From contig JALIRH010000001.1 in NCBI GenBank assembly GCA_023055505.1, forward strand, positions 121,679,723 through 121,743,722: a DNA stretch of 64,000 nucleotides. Reading direction: 5' to 3'. The notes under the pieces are model-generated. The model did no database searches. It was not told where the DNA came from and saw nothing but the letters and a program-made list of their open reading frames with translations. The translations under genes and the position numbers were made by a program. The stretch comes from Callipepla californica brunnescens. Taxonomy: Eukaryota > Chordata > Aves > Galliformes > Odontophoridae. Shown one piece after another: positions 48,488-62,223 of the stretch (position 1 is the stretch's first letter; every line of letters starts with the position of its first letter).

Positions 48488-50534
48488 GTCTCTCAAAAAC
48501 AGACCTCTGAAGTATGTCTTACACATTCTGCAGCACAGCTGAAACCGTGCAGGTTCATACATCCTTCATTTGCTTGAGATTCTCCTTGCTAATGATAGTT
48601 GCCCAGCATGTCAGTGCTCGAAGAGCTGAAATACAGCAAAGCTACCCACTAGCAGCTCTTCTGTCCTGTGATCTGTACTCAGAAGGGACAAATTAAAACC
48701 CCAGCATTCACAGAGCAATTGTTCACCTACAGTTGTGGCTTCACTTGGGTGAAAGATGAGGATTAACCACAAGGAATGAAGAAAAATGAAGTTGAGGGTC
48801 TGCAGCTTCCTGGCAGTGTCAGAACTATCCAGCTGTAGCAGATTTTAGTCTCACAGGTCATGGCTTGGTGAGGGGCCAGAGTTGGCCAATAAATGGGAGG
48901 AAATGGGGATGAGAAGAGCTGAAAGCTATTGAGGAGGGAACAATGGGAAAGGAAAACTAAAAAACTGTTGATGTAATGCTCCCTAAAATGAAAACCATAA
49001 TGGAGGGCTGAAAGTAAGTAGTATTTACCAACTACTCTCCAAATCGAGATGTTAGAGCAGATCTGTGAAGTTTCAACCCATCTCTTGTGGAAAAATGATG
49101 AGAGAGCCAAGGACATGGGCAATAGAGGAAGAGAAATAGGAAATGAAAAAAATAGGAAGTTGATAGACTAGATGATCGTAGTGGTCTGTATGACCTAATG
49201 ATTCTATGATTCTAAGTAAAAGAGAAATGGAGCAGAGAACAAATCAGATCCCCACAATAAGAAATTGAGAGGTAAGCCTGGAAGCTGAAAAGCACTGAAG
49301 CAGAAGGGGTGGGAAAAGGCTTTTTTGGAGTCTGTCAGAGCTGAGCCATGCAGAGCAGAGGGAGACTGGGCTACCTTGGTCAGGCACCCCACAAAAGCGT
49401 GATGCATATAACAACAGCTCATAAGGGTGGACAAAGAGGAAGATGTAGTGACCAGAGGAACGGTGTGAAACTGAAACGAAACTGAGTAACAAAGGAAAGC
49501 TTTCTAGGAAGGCTGTTGTTAAATCAAAGAGATGAGCCCTAACAAGGAGGTGTTACAAAAGGAAAATGAATGCTCACCTATCTTCAAAGATCTAGGCTCA
49601 CAAGGAAAGAAACTCCAAAAAAGAGGCATCACCAACAAGACAACATTCCCCAGTGGCTGTCAGCCCTTAAATGAGATCTAAGTGGGATGAAGCCTGGTTC
49701 CACTCCTTCCAGTTGATCAGGTGAATTGGCTTCACCTGTGCTTCCAGGGCTGACCACGTCTTTCCTTCAGGTGCCCATTCAGTGGGTCAGGCTGTGACTC
49801 AGGAATGCCCATACAGCTGTCAAAACGTATAACTTTGAAGCAAAATTAAATGCAAAAGCATTTAATGACTGATACAACATACTAAACAAAATATCAGTAA
49901 ATATAAGAGGACAGTCCTGCCACTTGGAGACAGAGAGTCACTTTTCTCCCATGATACTGATCGTGGCAGTTTTGTTGTGATGCAGTGCCAGGTTAATTCC
50001 ACAGATGCTCTCCTTCTGTCCTGTTGTATCATTCATTACATCAAAGACACGCACTTTCCAGGTTCAGAAGTGGTATCCAGTGTATCCAGGAGAGTGAATG
50101 AATTCAGCATTAGCAAACAGCAGAGGTGACATCAAGGTGTAATGTACCTTTGTGAAGGAACGTTCTGGAAGGTGAAAACAAGTAATTAATCTCTACTGTT
50201 TCTGACGTATCCATAAAATAGGGTGACAAGGAGAGATCAGGGTCCCGGTGAAGAGAGAAGAAAAGAAATTCATTTTTATGCAGGAAAGCCACCTAGGAAA
50301 AGAAGGTTTGGAATGGGTGGCTGACAAAGACACATGGGGTGGGAAGAACAGAAGGATAGTAAGCATAGCTAAATCAGGATTTTGAGAGAGGAAAAAGAAT
50401 CACATGGTTAGGTGCTGGTGGGCAACAAGTTGTCTATGAATCAACATCATGCCTTAGTGAGAATGAAATCTAGCTAAATATATTCAGCTACATTCACAAA
50501 ATCTGAATTGAGAAATCAATTGATTCTGTTTTTC
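48488..50534. other. intergenic sequence, nothing else recognised
   Basis: Apart from a short CR1 piece at 49155, no repeat or gene was recognised. A 119-codon minus-strand frame (48763-49122) has no known domain. Confidence 0.45.
49155..49215 (+). repeat. CR1 LINE 3' end, very short
   Basis: Sense fragment: 'atagactagatgatcgtagt' and 'aatgattctatgattctaag'. Only the last 60 bases remain. Confidence 0.9.
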
Positions 50535-50880
50535 CTCTCTATCTGGCACCTTTAATGTCACATCTGGATACTGTGGCCAGCTGTGGGTCTCCCGACACAG
50601 AAGAGATATGGATAAACTGGAGCATGTCCAGTGGGCCCACCAAGATGTGGCTAGAGTATATAATATCTGAGGAAGAGACAGAGAGAGAACAATATTTTAT
50701 TGAGCCTGAAGAAGAGACCATGGGGGAAAATATTTTGGCAATACTGGAAGGGCAGTTAGAAGGAAGACAGATGTTAGTCAGCTCCTAACATTGGAGTTGA
50801 TCCAATGTTGGAACATTGGAGTTCTGATCTGGGAGATGGATTGAAGCCCTCCAGAGGTTCTTCTAACCTGAATTATTATT
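50535..50880 (+). repeat. CR1 LINE fragment around the end of ORF2
   Basis: Sense copy: 'ggatactgtggccagctgtg', 'aactggagcatgtccagtgg', 'ggagatggattgaagccctc'. It matches the ORF2-end region in a decayed form and explains the 77-codon open frame at 50555-50788. Confidence 0.7.
50787..50818. repeat. short inverted and direct repeat
   Basis: AACATTGG and CCAATGTT flank a 7-base loop, and AACATTGGAGTT recurs about 25 bases later. Probably chance or a minor local duplication within repeat sequence. Confidence 0.5.
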
Positions 50881-50891
50881 TGAGTCTCTGC

Positions 50892-50925
50892 CAAAAAATA
50901 AAAAAATAAATAAAAATTAAAAAAG
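50892..50925. repeat. A-rich tract
   Basis: A runs with single T interruptions right after the CR1 fragment. Low complexity. Confidence 0.75.
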
Positions 50926-51937
50926 GTGAATGGGTCATGTTTTTATGAATGGGTAGAGAAAATTTTGAGTACATCCTCTTAGTGCTATCTACTACTTGCA
51001 CTGAAGCTGAAGAAGGGATTTGTCAGTACAAGTGTCCTCAGAGTTGGTAAAAGTTGTTGATGGTGTCAGAAGAGGGTCTTCTGGGAAAACCACAGTCCAG
51101 CTACCCAGTTAACTGAACCTTTCTTCATCCATCAGCTGTATTAAATAATAGGTCTTCACCAGCTCACATGGTGATGCTTACACCTTGACACCCACATTTA
51201 AGTATCTTAACCCAAAACTAAAGGCTCAAGTTGTTTGCCTAAGCATAGGCAGCAGGTCTAGTCTTTGTCAATAAACTGGAAAAACTGGAAATTTAGGATG
51301 TTCCTGATGTTTGAGATACAAAAATACAGAATTTTCAGGTACAAAATAACATCCAGAGGAAATCCTGCAATTCCAGCTAGCCTCCAGCTGGACACCAGGT
51401 AGCATTCCCCTGGATTATCTCAAAGACCACCAAGTATGTTTCTGGGCATTCAGTCAAGCCTAGTTGGATAGGATAAGTCCAAGTCTGTTGCATAGGAAGT
51501 CAGAATTAGTTTGAAGAACAGACACTCAAAGTCCTTTGCTTTATCTGGTTGTTAGGTCAGATCTGTTCTCCAAAGTTTAATGTCATTTCACTCTCAAAAC
51601 CAGAAATCAAGACTGGTTTTCAGCCAGGAAGAGTCTTCAGAATTTTCTCTCTGTGCATATTCAATATTATGTTACATGCTTTTCTTCTTTTCCCATGGTC
51701 TAATTGCTTTTCCAGCCTCTTACTGCCTTAGGCTGCTGACAGGGAGATACAATAAAGTGCAATGACATCATGTGTTTGAGTGCTACAGAATGTGTCACTT
51801 CATTTGGATTGCATCATGCACTTCCTACTGCTCTTCAGTAAAGCTCTGGGCTTACTCACACGAGATATTCTCAGATGTCTCCTATCAGGATACCTGGGTG
51901 CTGTACAGTTAAACAAACAACTTATTGTGGTCTACGG

Positions 51938-52122
51938 AGCAATGCCTCAGCATGCCCAGAAAAGTGGTGGATTCATCATCCCTGGAGGCATTCAAGGGCA
52001 GGCTGGACAGGGCTTTGATCGCTTGATCAAGCTGTAGGTGTTCCTGTTCATTGTAGGGGATTTGGATCAGATGGTCTTTAAAGGTCCCATCCAACTCAAA
52101 TGATTCTGTGATTCTATGATCT
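51938..52122 (+). repeat. CR1 LINE 3' end
   Basis: Sense copy: 'ccctggaggcattcaagggc', 'gtgttcctgttcattgtagg', 'gattctgtgattctatgatc'. It shares the GTTCCTGTTCA(G/T)TG variant with the copy at 35700, suggesting one subfamily. Confidence 0.95.
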
Positions 52123-54556
52123 CAGGGCCCAAGTGTTTGTCATCTTTTTCTTTCTCCTTCTTATTTCACAACTTGTCTGTTGAGATTTAGGTCTTGTGCA
52201 AGAGTTGTTATGGGAATAAAGCCTTACCTCAAAGAAATATCTTCCTTTATTTGGATCAAATAAAAGGAGCTGATTTCCCTTACTTTTCTTCCACTTCCTC
52301 CCAACCTCCCCCTCCCCAAAATAAACCATTAAGAAAAGTCTAAACATATAACTAAAGACGATAAGCTTCAGAGAAAAACACTCCAAAGACCAATTCTTTT
52401 CCACTGCAATGCTTCAGACCCCTCCACAAATTAGAAGCAAATATACGACATGATGGTATCTGAGTCGTGACAGTATGGTAATCATTTTGTTGGCTAACTC
52501 AGAGCAGTGTTCAAAGTCAACTTAGCCATGACTGAAAGAGACCAAGTTACACTCTGATCACCAGCCAGATCCCATTAACTATCTGCTCCTCTCCCTAAAT
52601 GTGAAGTCGTGGAAACCATCTTTGTGTTTTGCTTGACAACTGGGACAGGTTGAGGCCACAACCAGTGTCAGTACATCCTGACTAGGGATAGTTTATGTGG
52701 TCATGAGACCCAACTCCATGGCAGCTGTTGCTATTCCCCTTCTGCTATCCTTGCTATCCCAAATGCACTCTTCAAAATCACTGCTCCTTTCTCTCAGGAA
52801 TGAGGTTACAAAATCTGGCAAAGTTTTCCAGCCAGACACTGTGAGAGAGTTCAGAGGCGATGCAGCAGCCGCTGGGATAGGTGTGAAAAATGGGACCTTT
52901 GCAGAAAGGTTATGAGAATGGGTTTACTGTGGAAGGAGGAGAATTAAAGCACATAAACAGAAAGGGATGTTTAAACATTCTGAATCAGCGGGGAAGGAGG
53001 AAAAAAAAAAAAAAAGAACAGAAGATTAAAAAGTTGGGTTGATTTTTTTGCAGTCTTCGTGGTGGCAGAGATGTAAATGTACACTGGGATCAATCCTGAG
53101 CCCTGAAGACTCAGCAGAAACTCCCTCCAGAAAGAGGATGTGTGCATGGGGAATGGAGCAGATGCTTTCCCATCCATTTGGACTTAGAGATATTGGAATG
53201 TGAATTATTCAGGACTTCTGAGATGACTCTAACTATCAGATCAGACTGAATGATCAAATTCTGCTTGTTTTGTGAATGAAAAATGTGTTTATTTCTATAA
53301 GGATGATTCAACTGGAATACCCATACTCCTGCTTTGAAGCAACCCTTAGGTGGCATAGTTTCATTAATACCAGAAAAGGCACTGCTGCTGTGGATGTTCT
53401 TTTTTTGCTCTAGAAGTGATACTACCAACACATACAAGACTGTTGGTGACATTGGGTAATGTTCATCAGGTTTAATGCAAGAAAAATGGATGTAAACAGT
53501 GGTGATTTCAGCAACGATGGGCTGTGTTCACAGGACAATCTAGGTCAAAACTGGCGCCTCTTTCAAGAATGGATCTCTCTACACAGCATTTTTTTAATGC
53601 ATTTCTTGCTTTCCATCCCTAGCTGTTCTGTTTACCCCATCCTGACCACAGCCTTCCTACCTTCTGCTCTTCAATGGACTCCTGTTTGTTTCAAGCTGTC
53701 TGTCCCAAACAGGACATAAACCCAATGAAGCCTGAGCCCAAGCTGAACTTTTGAACTGTGCTATATTTGAGTAGACTGAAGATTAGGTCAAAGGAATTTA
53801 TGTCCCATCATTCACTGAGAGACAAAGTCTCTCTTCCTTATTTATTATTCTTATAATGTTTACATTTTTAGAAATAATATTGATTAGGAAAAAAATAAAG
53901 TTTTAATTGGAACTGTCATTTCAGTGAAACAAAATATTATAATATCAGCCAAGTCTGTGCACTAAGGGATGCAGAAAAGCATGAATTATGGGCTGGCACT
54001 GTGTCAAAAATGCAGCTATTGTTCTCAAAAACAGGATGCAGACCAAAGGGAAATGATGTCTAGTCTTGACTGTTCATAGTATAGGCATTAAAAAAATTAA
54101 GTCCTGTTGAAAAAGTAAAAGGTCAAATTTTCATGGGAGAAACTTCATTTTCCTGAGTCTGTTGATTTCCATTATGTAAGGATTTGAATCACCAAGCATA
54201 GCTAGAAGTGTTCCTTCCATCAATCAGCATGTGGAGTGTGTTACATAGCATGTGAAGACTTCAGAGCAACGATTGACATCTCATATACTTGGAAGGCAAG
54301 ATTTTTCATATAAACCTATATAACATTCACTTAAAAATCTAGATACACTTTAGATCTGGGTGTAGGAAGAAGAACAGTTTTCTTTGTGTTCGTCAGAGCA
54401 CTTATCTACATTACAGATGAACAAGTCAAGACTCAGGACTGCCTTGTGCTAAAAGTGCACCAAAACACAACAAGAGTTCTTCCAGTGCAACTCAGTCAAA
54501 AATTGGTCAAAAGAAGTACGACTTGGCTCCTTCCATAGATGGAGAGGAACTAGAAG
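52123..54556. other. intergenic sequence, nothing recognised
   Basis: A 2.4-kb stretch with an A run at 53001-53015 and open frames under 115 codons that overlap on both strands. No recognisable gene. Confidence 0.5.
53001..53015. repeat. poly-A run
   Basis: Fifteen A residues after a GGGGAAGGAGG purine stretch. Confidence 0.75.
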
Positions 54557-54785
54557 TATAGAATGATGGAATCATTATGGTTGGAAAAGACCTCTAAAAT
54601 TACCACGTCCAACCCCAGCCCACCCTCACCATGCCCACTAACAATGTCCCCAGGTGTTATATTTCCACATTTCTCGAACAGCTCCAGGGACTGTGACTCC
54701 ACCACCTGCCTGGACAGCCTGGGAAGTGCATTACTACTCTTTCTGAGAAGAATTTTTTCTGAATATCCAAAAGAAATATCTCCAA
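54557..54785 (-). repeat. CR1 LINE 3' end
   Basis: Antisense copy: 'gaatgatggaatcattatgg', 'caccatgcccactaacaatg', 'gtgactccaccacctgcctg'. It explains overlapping open frames on both strands at 54550-54982. Confidence 0.95.
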
Positions 54786-56167
54786 GCACATGGAGAAGCT
54801 GCAGAAGGCAACAGCATTTAGAGTACCCTTATCCAGTAAATATCTGCTTGAGTCAAGCCACTGCTGCACAGCATGTGGCTGTCATTCGTATCCCCTTTTT
54901 ACAACATAATGCACTTTGCATTGACCAAGGATGTGCACAAAGCGGGAGCCCTGCTCCAAACCCATGGTATCTACACCTTTAATGAATTTCCTTGCAAATG
55001 CCATTCTCTGTCTCTCTATGTCCCAGGGACTCAAGCTTAACTTGAGGTTTCCAGTTTAACAAGAAGACTAGTTGACTCTTTGTTCAAGGGTTAACTTTAT
55101 GGGGTTTTCCTGTATTGTCACCATAAAGAGACACTGCCCTCCTCCCTCTGTTCAGCCAAGAAAACCTATGCACAGCTTTCAGATAGGGGCTGGACGCATC
55201 CATTGTGAAAGACCCCCTTTCTGTGGTTTAGCCACACTGAGGTGGTGTTTTAGCACAGCTCCTCCTTGCAGTGGAGGGAAGCAGAGAAGGATGATGTTGT
55301 GCTGTGAAAAAAAGCCCCAGGGGACTCAGCAGCAGAGTTTTTGCCTATCCAGGATGTACTTGGATACAGCAGCAGGGAATAAATCATGATTTCTCTGGGC
55401 CAGGGCTACTCGGTACTACTGTTTTCCTTTCATGCTTTAACATGTGTCACAGATCATGTCCTTTTAACCCAACACTGTATCAGGCTATGAGTACATTCCC
55501 CCATTAAAGAAACATCCCCCTGAGGAGGGCTGCTTCAAACTATTCCTATGCCAGGGAAAATGCTTTGGGGAAAGGCATTGGAAAACCCTTTGTCTTTCTC
55601 TTTGACCTCCCAAGGGTGCATCTCCACAGATGAGTGCAGACAGATGAATGTTTTCTCTGCCTGAGTGATGAGCTGGTGGGCCACAAGCCAGCCCTGGCTC
55701 TGATCTGCCTGGCTTCTAATGCCTGAGCTCACAACCTCCATCATGGACCTTCTGCAAGCACATGGCCCTCCCAGACATGGTTGGCTTGTGCCCTACCAGA
55801 TTCTCCTAACACTGACAGCCTCAAAGTGAACTCAATGGCTATAGAGCCAGGAGGTAATGTAGCTGGCCAATAGCACTCTCTTCTACTAAATTAAGGAAAT
55901 GCCTAATGAAAGTGGAACCAGACATTTGGTCTAGCAGTGATGATTCAATAGCCAGATGGTCATTGGTACTTAGTGCTGCTTTTATCCAACTTGAAAAAAT
56001 CTATTACAGGAGGGGCATGCCAGCCTAGTTCACCGTATCTAGTCTGAGGAATGATCCAAGGATCATAGCTGATGTCACAAACCCAAAACAGTAGGTCCAA
56101 CGGGCAGATGACACATAATGAGTTCTTGCTATATAAACTGCATAGTCAGTCAACACAAGTAGCCTCA
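54786..56167. other. intergenic sequence, nothing recognised
   Basis: No repeat family or supported gene was seen. Open frames of about 70-105 codons have no known domain. Confidence 0.45.
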
Positions 56168-56300
56168 TTTCATAGAATCATAGAATTATTAATGTTGAAA
56201 AGACCACTGAGATCATCTAGTCCAACTGTCAATCCATCCCCACCATGCCCAATTATAACGTCCCTCAGTGCCACATCTAGCTTTTGCATGATAGCAACTC
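56168..56300 (-). repeat. CR1 LINE 3' end
   Basis: Antisense copy opening 'catagaatcatagaattatt', with 'gatcatctagtccaactgtc' and 'ctcagtgccacatctagctt'. Confidence 0.94.
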
Positions 56301-58189
56301 TCTGGAGAGGAAATACATTTGGTACCTGTGGACAAAGGAGCAAGCAACAATTGAACAAGTTTTGCAGTCAAATCACCTAAAAACTGGTGGGTGTACCATC
56401 TGAGCCACGTCTACACTGAGTGCAGCACACTCCTTTCCAACAAAGAAGAGTGGTCTGGGTCTTGCAAGGCTTTTTGTTGCCTCTGCAGTATTGTGTTCAA
56501 CCTCCAGCAAACCCGAGAGGAACATGGGACAGAACTGAAACTCAGGTACATTCTGGAAGCAGACCTTAGCACTTCACTCACTTGTGCCCTGGAGAAAGAA
56601 AATTGGTTGGGAGGACATAGAGAGGCTGTAGAGCAGCAACAGGGGAGGGGTTTTGGCTGATTCAGCAACATTACTTATGCAGACTCTCTGGCTGCCTGCT
56701 CCTGACTCAGGCAATTAACAGATAAGCAGCTCCCTGATTATCAGCTGCAGAAACGATGGTTGATTTAGCGAGCCAAACATCACATTTTTCTCACTGTGGG
56801 AGGAATGTCCCTATTGGAGAGGCTTGGAAACCAGCCAAAGGGGCATGAGAAATCAACTGAGGTGTGGGACGAAGTCATACAAAGTAGAAGGCATTCTTTT
56901 CCTGTGGTATTTTGAGGGCTCGGTCTCCACTTGTGAGGTCTCAGGTAGCACAAAGACAATCTCATTGGCCTGGAGAACATGTGGGATTCAAAACAGTGGT
57001 TTTACTCATTTCTGTTGTCACTGTTGTTTTTTTTCCTACTTAGTTACCAATGACAGTTCAAAGGGAAAATAAACAAATTTCTTCTCAGTACAGCTTCCCT
57101 CACTCCCCATACAGGTGAGTCTTGCTTGCTGCAATTAGAGATTTCTGTTGTTCAGTTATGTCACAAACACTGTCTTCAATCAGAGTTCACAGGAAGTGAA
57201 TGGCCAGGAGAGCAGAGGTCTGAAGGAGAACTAGTAGTTTTCATCACTAGGTAATAATGGAAATCACAGTGAATTCATCCTTATTGTTCATGATTTACAG
57301 TGTTTGAATTAATTACCACTACATGAATTTCTAAGCCCCTGTCACCTAAGGTGGCCCAAAACACTGCCCTCCTATGTAATTGCTGGACTTTGTTAAGTAT
57401 TGAAAACAAGCCTTAGAGGAGTTAATTGAGTGTAGATGTGTAGGTGGAGATTGAATGTAGAAGTTGTGACTCATCGTCACTTGCTCGTATCCCAGTATTG
57501 TTTGCATTGCTGGTACTGTTTGTAGAGCTCCAATTTCTGAAAACTGGCAGCTTTAACTAGCCCAGTCGAAATAAACAACAGTATGGAATTAACATCAGAG
57601 AAATAAACACCATAAAGATTAACCAGTACATATAAATAACAGTTATCCACCACCCCGAGAATGAAAGGTTGCACATGTTGGAGAAGTTGCTCTTCTCAGT
57701 GAGGTTAATTGATGGCATAACTGAAAAAGGGCCACTGGGAGGTTTTAGTTGCATATCCAAACAGAGGGTGGTGAAACTCCCGTCAGGAGTTTCCAGGGCA
57801 TTGCTGCCAAGTCAGACGGGAAATCTGAGAACCTGCTAAGGAAGCTAAAGGAGCATGAGGGGAACTATAAATTAAAACCAGACAATAGGACACTGTGTGC
57901 AGAAAACTTTTGAAATGTTCTTGCATGTGCCCAATATTTATTTAGGATTTCTCAAGGCGTTCATGCTGCTACGGCATGAAAATATCTGACAAATTATGGC
58001 CCAAGTAGGACAGGTAGATATTTCCAGACCATTCCATCTGAGAAAGGAAAATCCAGTTTATGCGGATTATTAGCCTGAACCTCAACTGCAAAAGGCAATT
58101 TTCTGTGGGACGCAAGTCATTACTGTGTAGAACATTTTTGAACAAGATGTCATACATATTTGAGATATACTTGGCCCTGAAGTATCTTG
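56301..58189. other. intergenic sequence, nothing recognised
   Basis: Unique-looking, with no supported gene or repeat. Confidence 0.45.
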
Positions 58190-58282
58190 AATCATAGAAT
58201 CATTGAAGTTAGAAAAGACAACAAAGATCATCTAGCCCAACTGTCAGTCAACCCATCACTCACCATGAACAGCACATGGGTG
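58190..58282 (-). repeat. CR1 LINE 3' end
   Basis: Antisense copy: 'gaatcatagaatcattgaag', 'gatcatctagcccaactgtc'. Ends in decayed sequence within about 90 bases. Confidence 0.92.
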
Positions 58283-60517
58283 TCTTATCCAATGGGGAAG
58301 AGGTCATGGTGCTGCCTGGGTTCTCTATCCAACTCATCAATGCTGAATGGCTCTTACCACATACAGCAACCCTAAACCTTTGGAGTGGGGCAGCCTCCTT
58401 TAGAGGACTCTCAAAGAGATCCAAATACTTGATCTTTATTACTGGAAAGATCAGTTTGCATAGGGGGAATATTGAAAGATTCCTACTCTTTGTCTCATGA
58501 AGAGCTTGTAAATCTAACCTCTATTTCCATTTGTTTTTAATCCAAATATGACACATTGCATTGCTCAATTTAGCTGTTTTATTTAAATGCCCCAATAGAA
58601 AATAGCTTGAATATTACATTTCACATTGATCTGACCTATCTGGTTAGTCTCTTTTTTGGTGGCTGCAACAGAGATATGTTGAAGAGTTTAACCTTCACAA
58701 ACCGCAGCTCCACCAGCTCTACACAAAGACAGTCACCATTCAGAGAAGTACACAGAGCCTTAACTGGGCCTGAGAACTGTTCATTAGCTCATAAGCTGCC
58801 ACTTCTGTGTTTCATTTTCTGAAAAAAAATGTCACTGTGAATTTATAGCTGAAAGCAATTTGCAGTAGTCCCACTGAAATATAAAACAGATGCCTTTAAG
58901 AAGCAGAAACAGACCTGATCTGACTGATGTCTCTGTGTTGCAAACAACTTTGATCCACATTTCAAAGACTGAAATTTTGTTTTTTCTTCTCTCTTAAAGG
59001 ATTTGTCCACTTAAAAAATAATCATATTTAATGTTTTTTTTTTCTTATAAACAATGTAATAAAACCTAGTCATTTTTCCCTATAATCTCTTTCCTGTATT
59101 TGGCATGTTGTCTGTTTAGAAATGTTTGTTCCCACTTTTGACTCTTAGCAGATTTGTCTTCGAGACTGTACTAAATGATTTCAGATTTATTACATTCTAA
59201 GCCTGGGATTCCAGTCTCAAGATGTGCCATTTCACACTTGAAATATTTTATTTACTTCCATAGCATTACCTTAGAGATTGAAAGAACTGGGGTCCATATA
59301 AGTCCAGAGATAGTGTAAGTACATCTGGTTGATCACATCAAAAGCACTGAGCCTTAAAAGAATCCAGAGTAAACCATTGCATCATCGCTATTGGAAAACT
59401 GGGTCTCAGAGCTTTCAGAACACATAGATGGCGTTCTGACATCAAGGGAGATTACAAACATGTGTTGGGGATTCAGCAGAAAATGGGAAAGTATCGGAAA
59501 TATTACTGGGAAAATGAGTTTGATTCTCAAAATTATACTTCTCATTACAAGCTTTGTCTGTTACATCATGTGTTGAGCTGGGAAACACATCAAAAAGGAG
59601 AAAACTGCGTGTGTCATTAGTGAGTGCAGTACCAACAAGACTAATGATGCACTGACACTGGTAATTAGAAACACTGCCAAGTGTAACAAAATGGACTAGC
59701 ATCAAAGGAATTGTATATTAGAAAAATATGCAGATTACAAAGGGAGACTGTCAATGATATACAGAAATCACATAATAATCGAATGATTAACAAAGAGTCA
59801 TCTGAAATCCTGTCTTAGACACTTAAGTAATTCAATCATTTACGTCGCGGTTCTCCTCTTTTTCCTTTCCATAATATTTACTTTCCTACTTTCATGTGCA
59901 CTTTTCCAAGTAAATGACGAAACTTGAAGATTTTGGACTGAACATCACGTTTCTGTTTACCTCCGTTATTGAAAAGTCGTGTAAAAAAGGGTTTATGTTT
60001 TGACCTGGGAACTCTGAAAGCAGACTGAAGCATTTACAGTACTGGTACAGAGCAAATAAGCCCAACAATTTCTAGGAAGTACCACTCACTATTTGATTAT
60101 TGTGGAAATGTGTTTTTTTCTTTGTTTTGTTTTGCTTTGCCTTTTCCCGTTCTTTTTACCAGAACTCATAAATGCTATTTGAAAGCAGACAATCAAACCT
60201 ACCCAAGTAGTCCCTTTAAATGCCCATTAAAGATAGAAGTATGACAACAGCAGCACTTTTAATCCTCCAGCATCTAGAAAAATATTCTGATGTCAACTGC
60301 AAATGACAGAAACACTCCTCTACTGCAATCAAAATGGAGTGCTGAAATTTTAAGATGCACTTTATCCATCAAGCCCTGCTGGAAGGATAAGAACAGCAGA
60401 TGGGAGAGAAGAGCGATGGTCATTTCCCTCTTTCCATTTGGTTTCAGTTTTGCAGTAATCTTTGTGTCACCCCTGAATCAAATTCTGTATTCAATGAGGT
60501 CAGATTGTCACTATCAG

Positions 60518-60537
60518 ATATATATATATATATATAA
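60518..60537. repeat. (TA)n microsatellite
   Basis: About ten TA units without interruption. Confidence 0.9.
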
Positions 60538-62196
60538 TGTCTTTTCTACCTAAGGCTCACATTTTTCAAAAGCACTATTAAATGTTTATGAAGGCTTCAT
60601 TTTTGTAGAGACTGTTTTTTCTTCTCCTACTATCCTGAGGTAGCGAAGATAACCAATTAATGAGCTATAACCAACTCAGACAATGGTACTGTGTTTTGCC
60701 TTGATCATTGCCTTTCCCTCATGAATAAAGAAGTCTCAAAAAAAATTGGTTCACACTTGACTGTTAAGTTTTTAATGCAGATTAGATATGGAAAAGAAAA
60801 CACCAAACAAACAAGTGCCCTAAGAAGATACCTTATCTGCACTCCAGATATGGGCAATTAGTTTGTTTCATCAGTTAGCAGTGGATTAAACCACCTGTGT
60901 GTGTCTTTTCTACTGAAGTCAACAGCATACCTGGTCTTTTCCTTTGGTTGGAAACAGCTCAGACAAACACTTGCTAAGGAAATGCTTGATCCACCCTTGG
61001 AGATTGGGTGGGGACATACTGGTCCTCTTCAGTACCATCCCAACCCATATCTCTCTAAGGTTGTATAGAATTATTATCAGTTGTTGAATCAGGCTCTTTC
61101 AAAAAGAATTTCTTCTGTGTCTCTACAACCAGTCTTTAGGAGTGCCTGTTTCTCTCTGTTAACTATAAAAGGAGCTCAGATGTAAACATCTACATTATAT
61201 AGATCCACATTTAATCCAGCAAATCCCATCAGTATAATGTAGATAGGAAACATACCTTGTGAAGTTCAGTCTCAAATATTACTAAAAGTTACATCCTTGA
61301 TGGTGCTGTTGAATATCTCCTACTTACTAGCAAAGTAGAGATATCTCCAAAGCCATTTCAGTGCATGTGATGTTTATTAGAAGTAAAGCATCTATGAAAT
61401 CTGCTATTGAGTAATAATGTGCAAGGTTGAAGAGCATCCTCACAGCTTATAATTCAGTATGCTTTCTGAGTCTCTAAAGACCAGATGTTTTAGCAAGAGG
61501 ATGATGAATACTGAGTGGGCAGAAGGTTTGAGGACTGGATGATGTAGAGTTAGAAAGAAATGGCACATTCTCCAGAATCTCATGTGACAATAAATCATGC
61601 TGGGCTCCTTCAAGCTGCATCAGGAGCCAAATTCCAATTATGCCCTCCAGCAAAATTGAAATTTATAGCAGAGAGAATAGCTACAGTCTGCCTTTGAACA
61701 CACAGGAGTTAATCAAGATGTGAGATGAAAGCAAAACGTATTTGCATTTCAAGGTAGCATGAATTAAAAAATTAATTGAAAATCAACTTCTGTTATATTG
61801 TTACAATGGGTACAGCATGTAATATTCAATGCAACCCATAGAATTATTCTTTGGAGAGGGCAAATATTTCTTCCTTTGTATACAGAAAGGAGCTAAACAT
61901 CAGACTACCCGTTCATCAAAATGTTGAACTGGGGATTAATACAGAGAGCCTCTTCTCTCTCTTTGCTCTACAGTGTTATGCTAAATGGGGCTCTCCAGCC
62001 CATCTCTTCAGAAACTGCATGACTGCTCTGCCAATTTCTGGTGCCTTGAGGGTTACAAATATCAGCCATTTCTGGGAACAGCACCCAACACTTCAACACA
62101 GCTCAATGGAAATGAAGCTTCTATTCAACCGCACTTTTAAGATTAATGCCTTGCTAACTACTCTAAAAGAGTAATCGATGTCTTGGATATATACTT

Positions 62197-62223
62197 CTTT
62201 ATTTTATTTTATTTTATTTTTTT
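62197..62223. repeat. (TTTTA)n microsatellite
   Basis: About four TTTTA units followed by a T run. Confidence 0.88.

Noticed and set aside
48176..48577. 133-codon plus-strand open frame
   Set aside because: Consists mainly of sense CR1 3' UTR sequence.
59354..59705. Overlapping short frames, one with a hydrophobic C-terminal segment
   Set aside because: Both strands are open, the lengths are under 90 codons, and no family was recognised.
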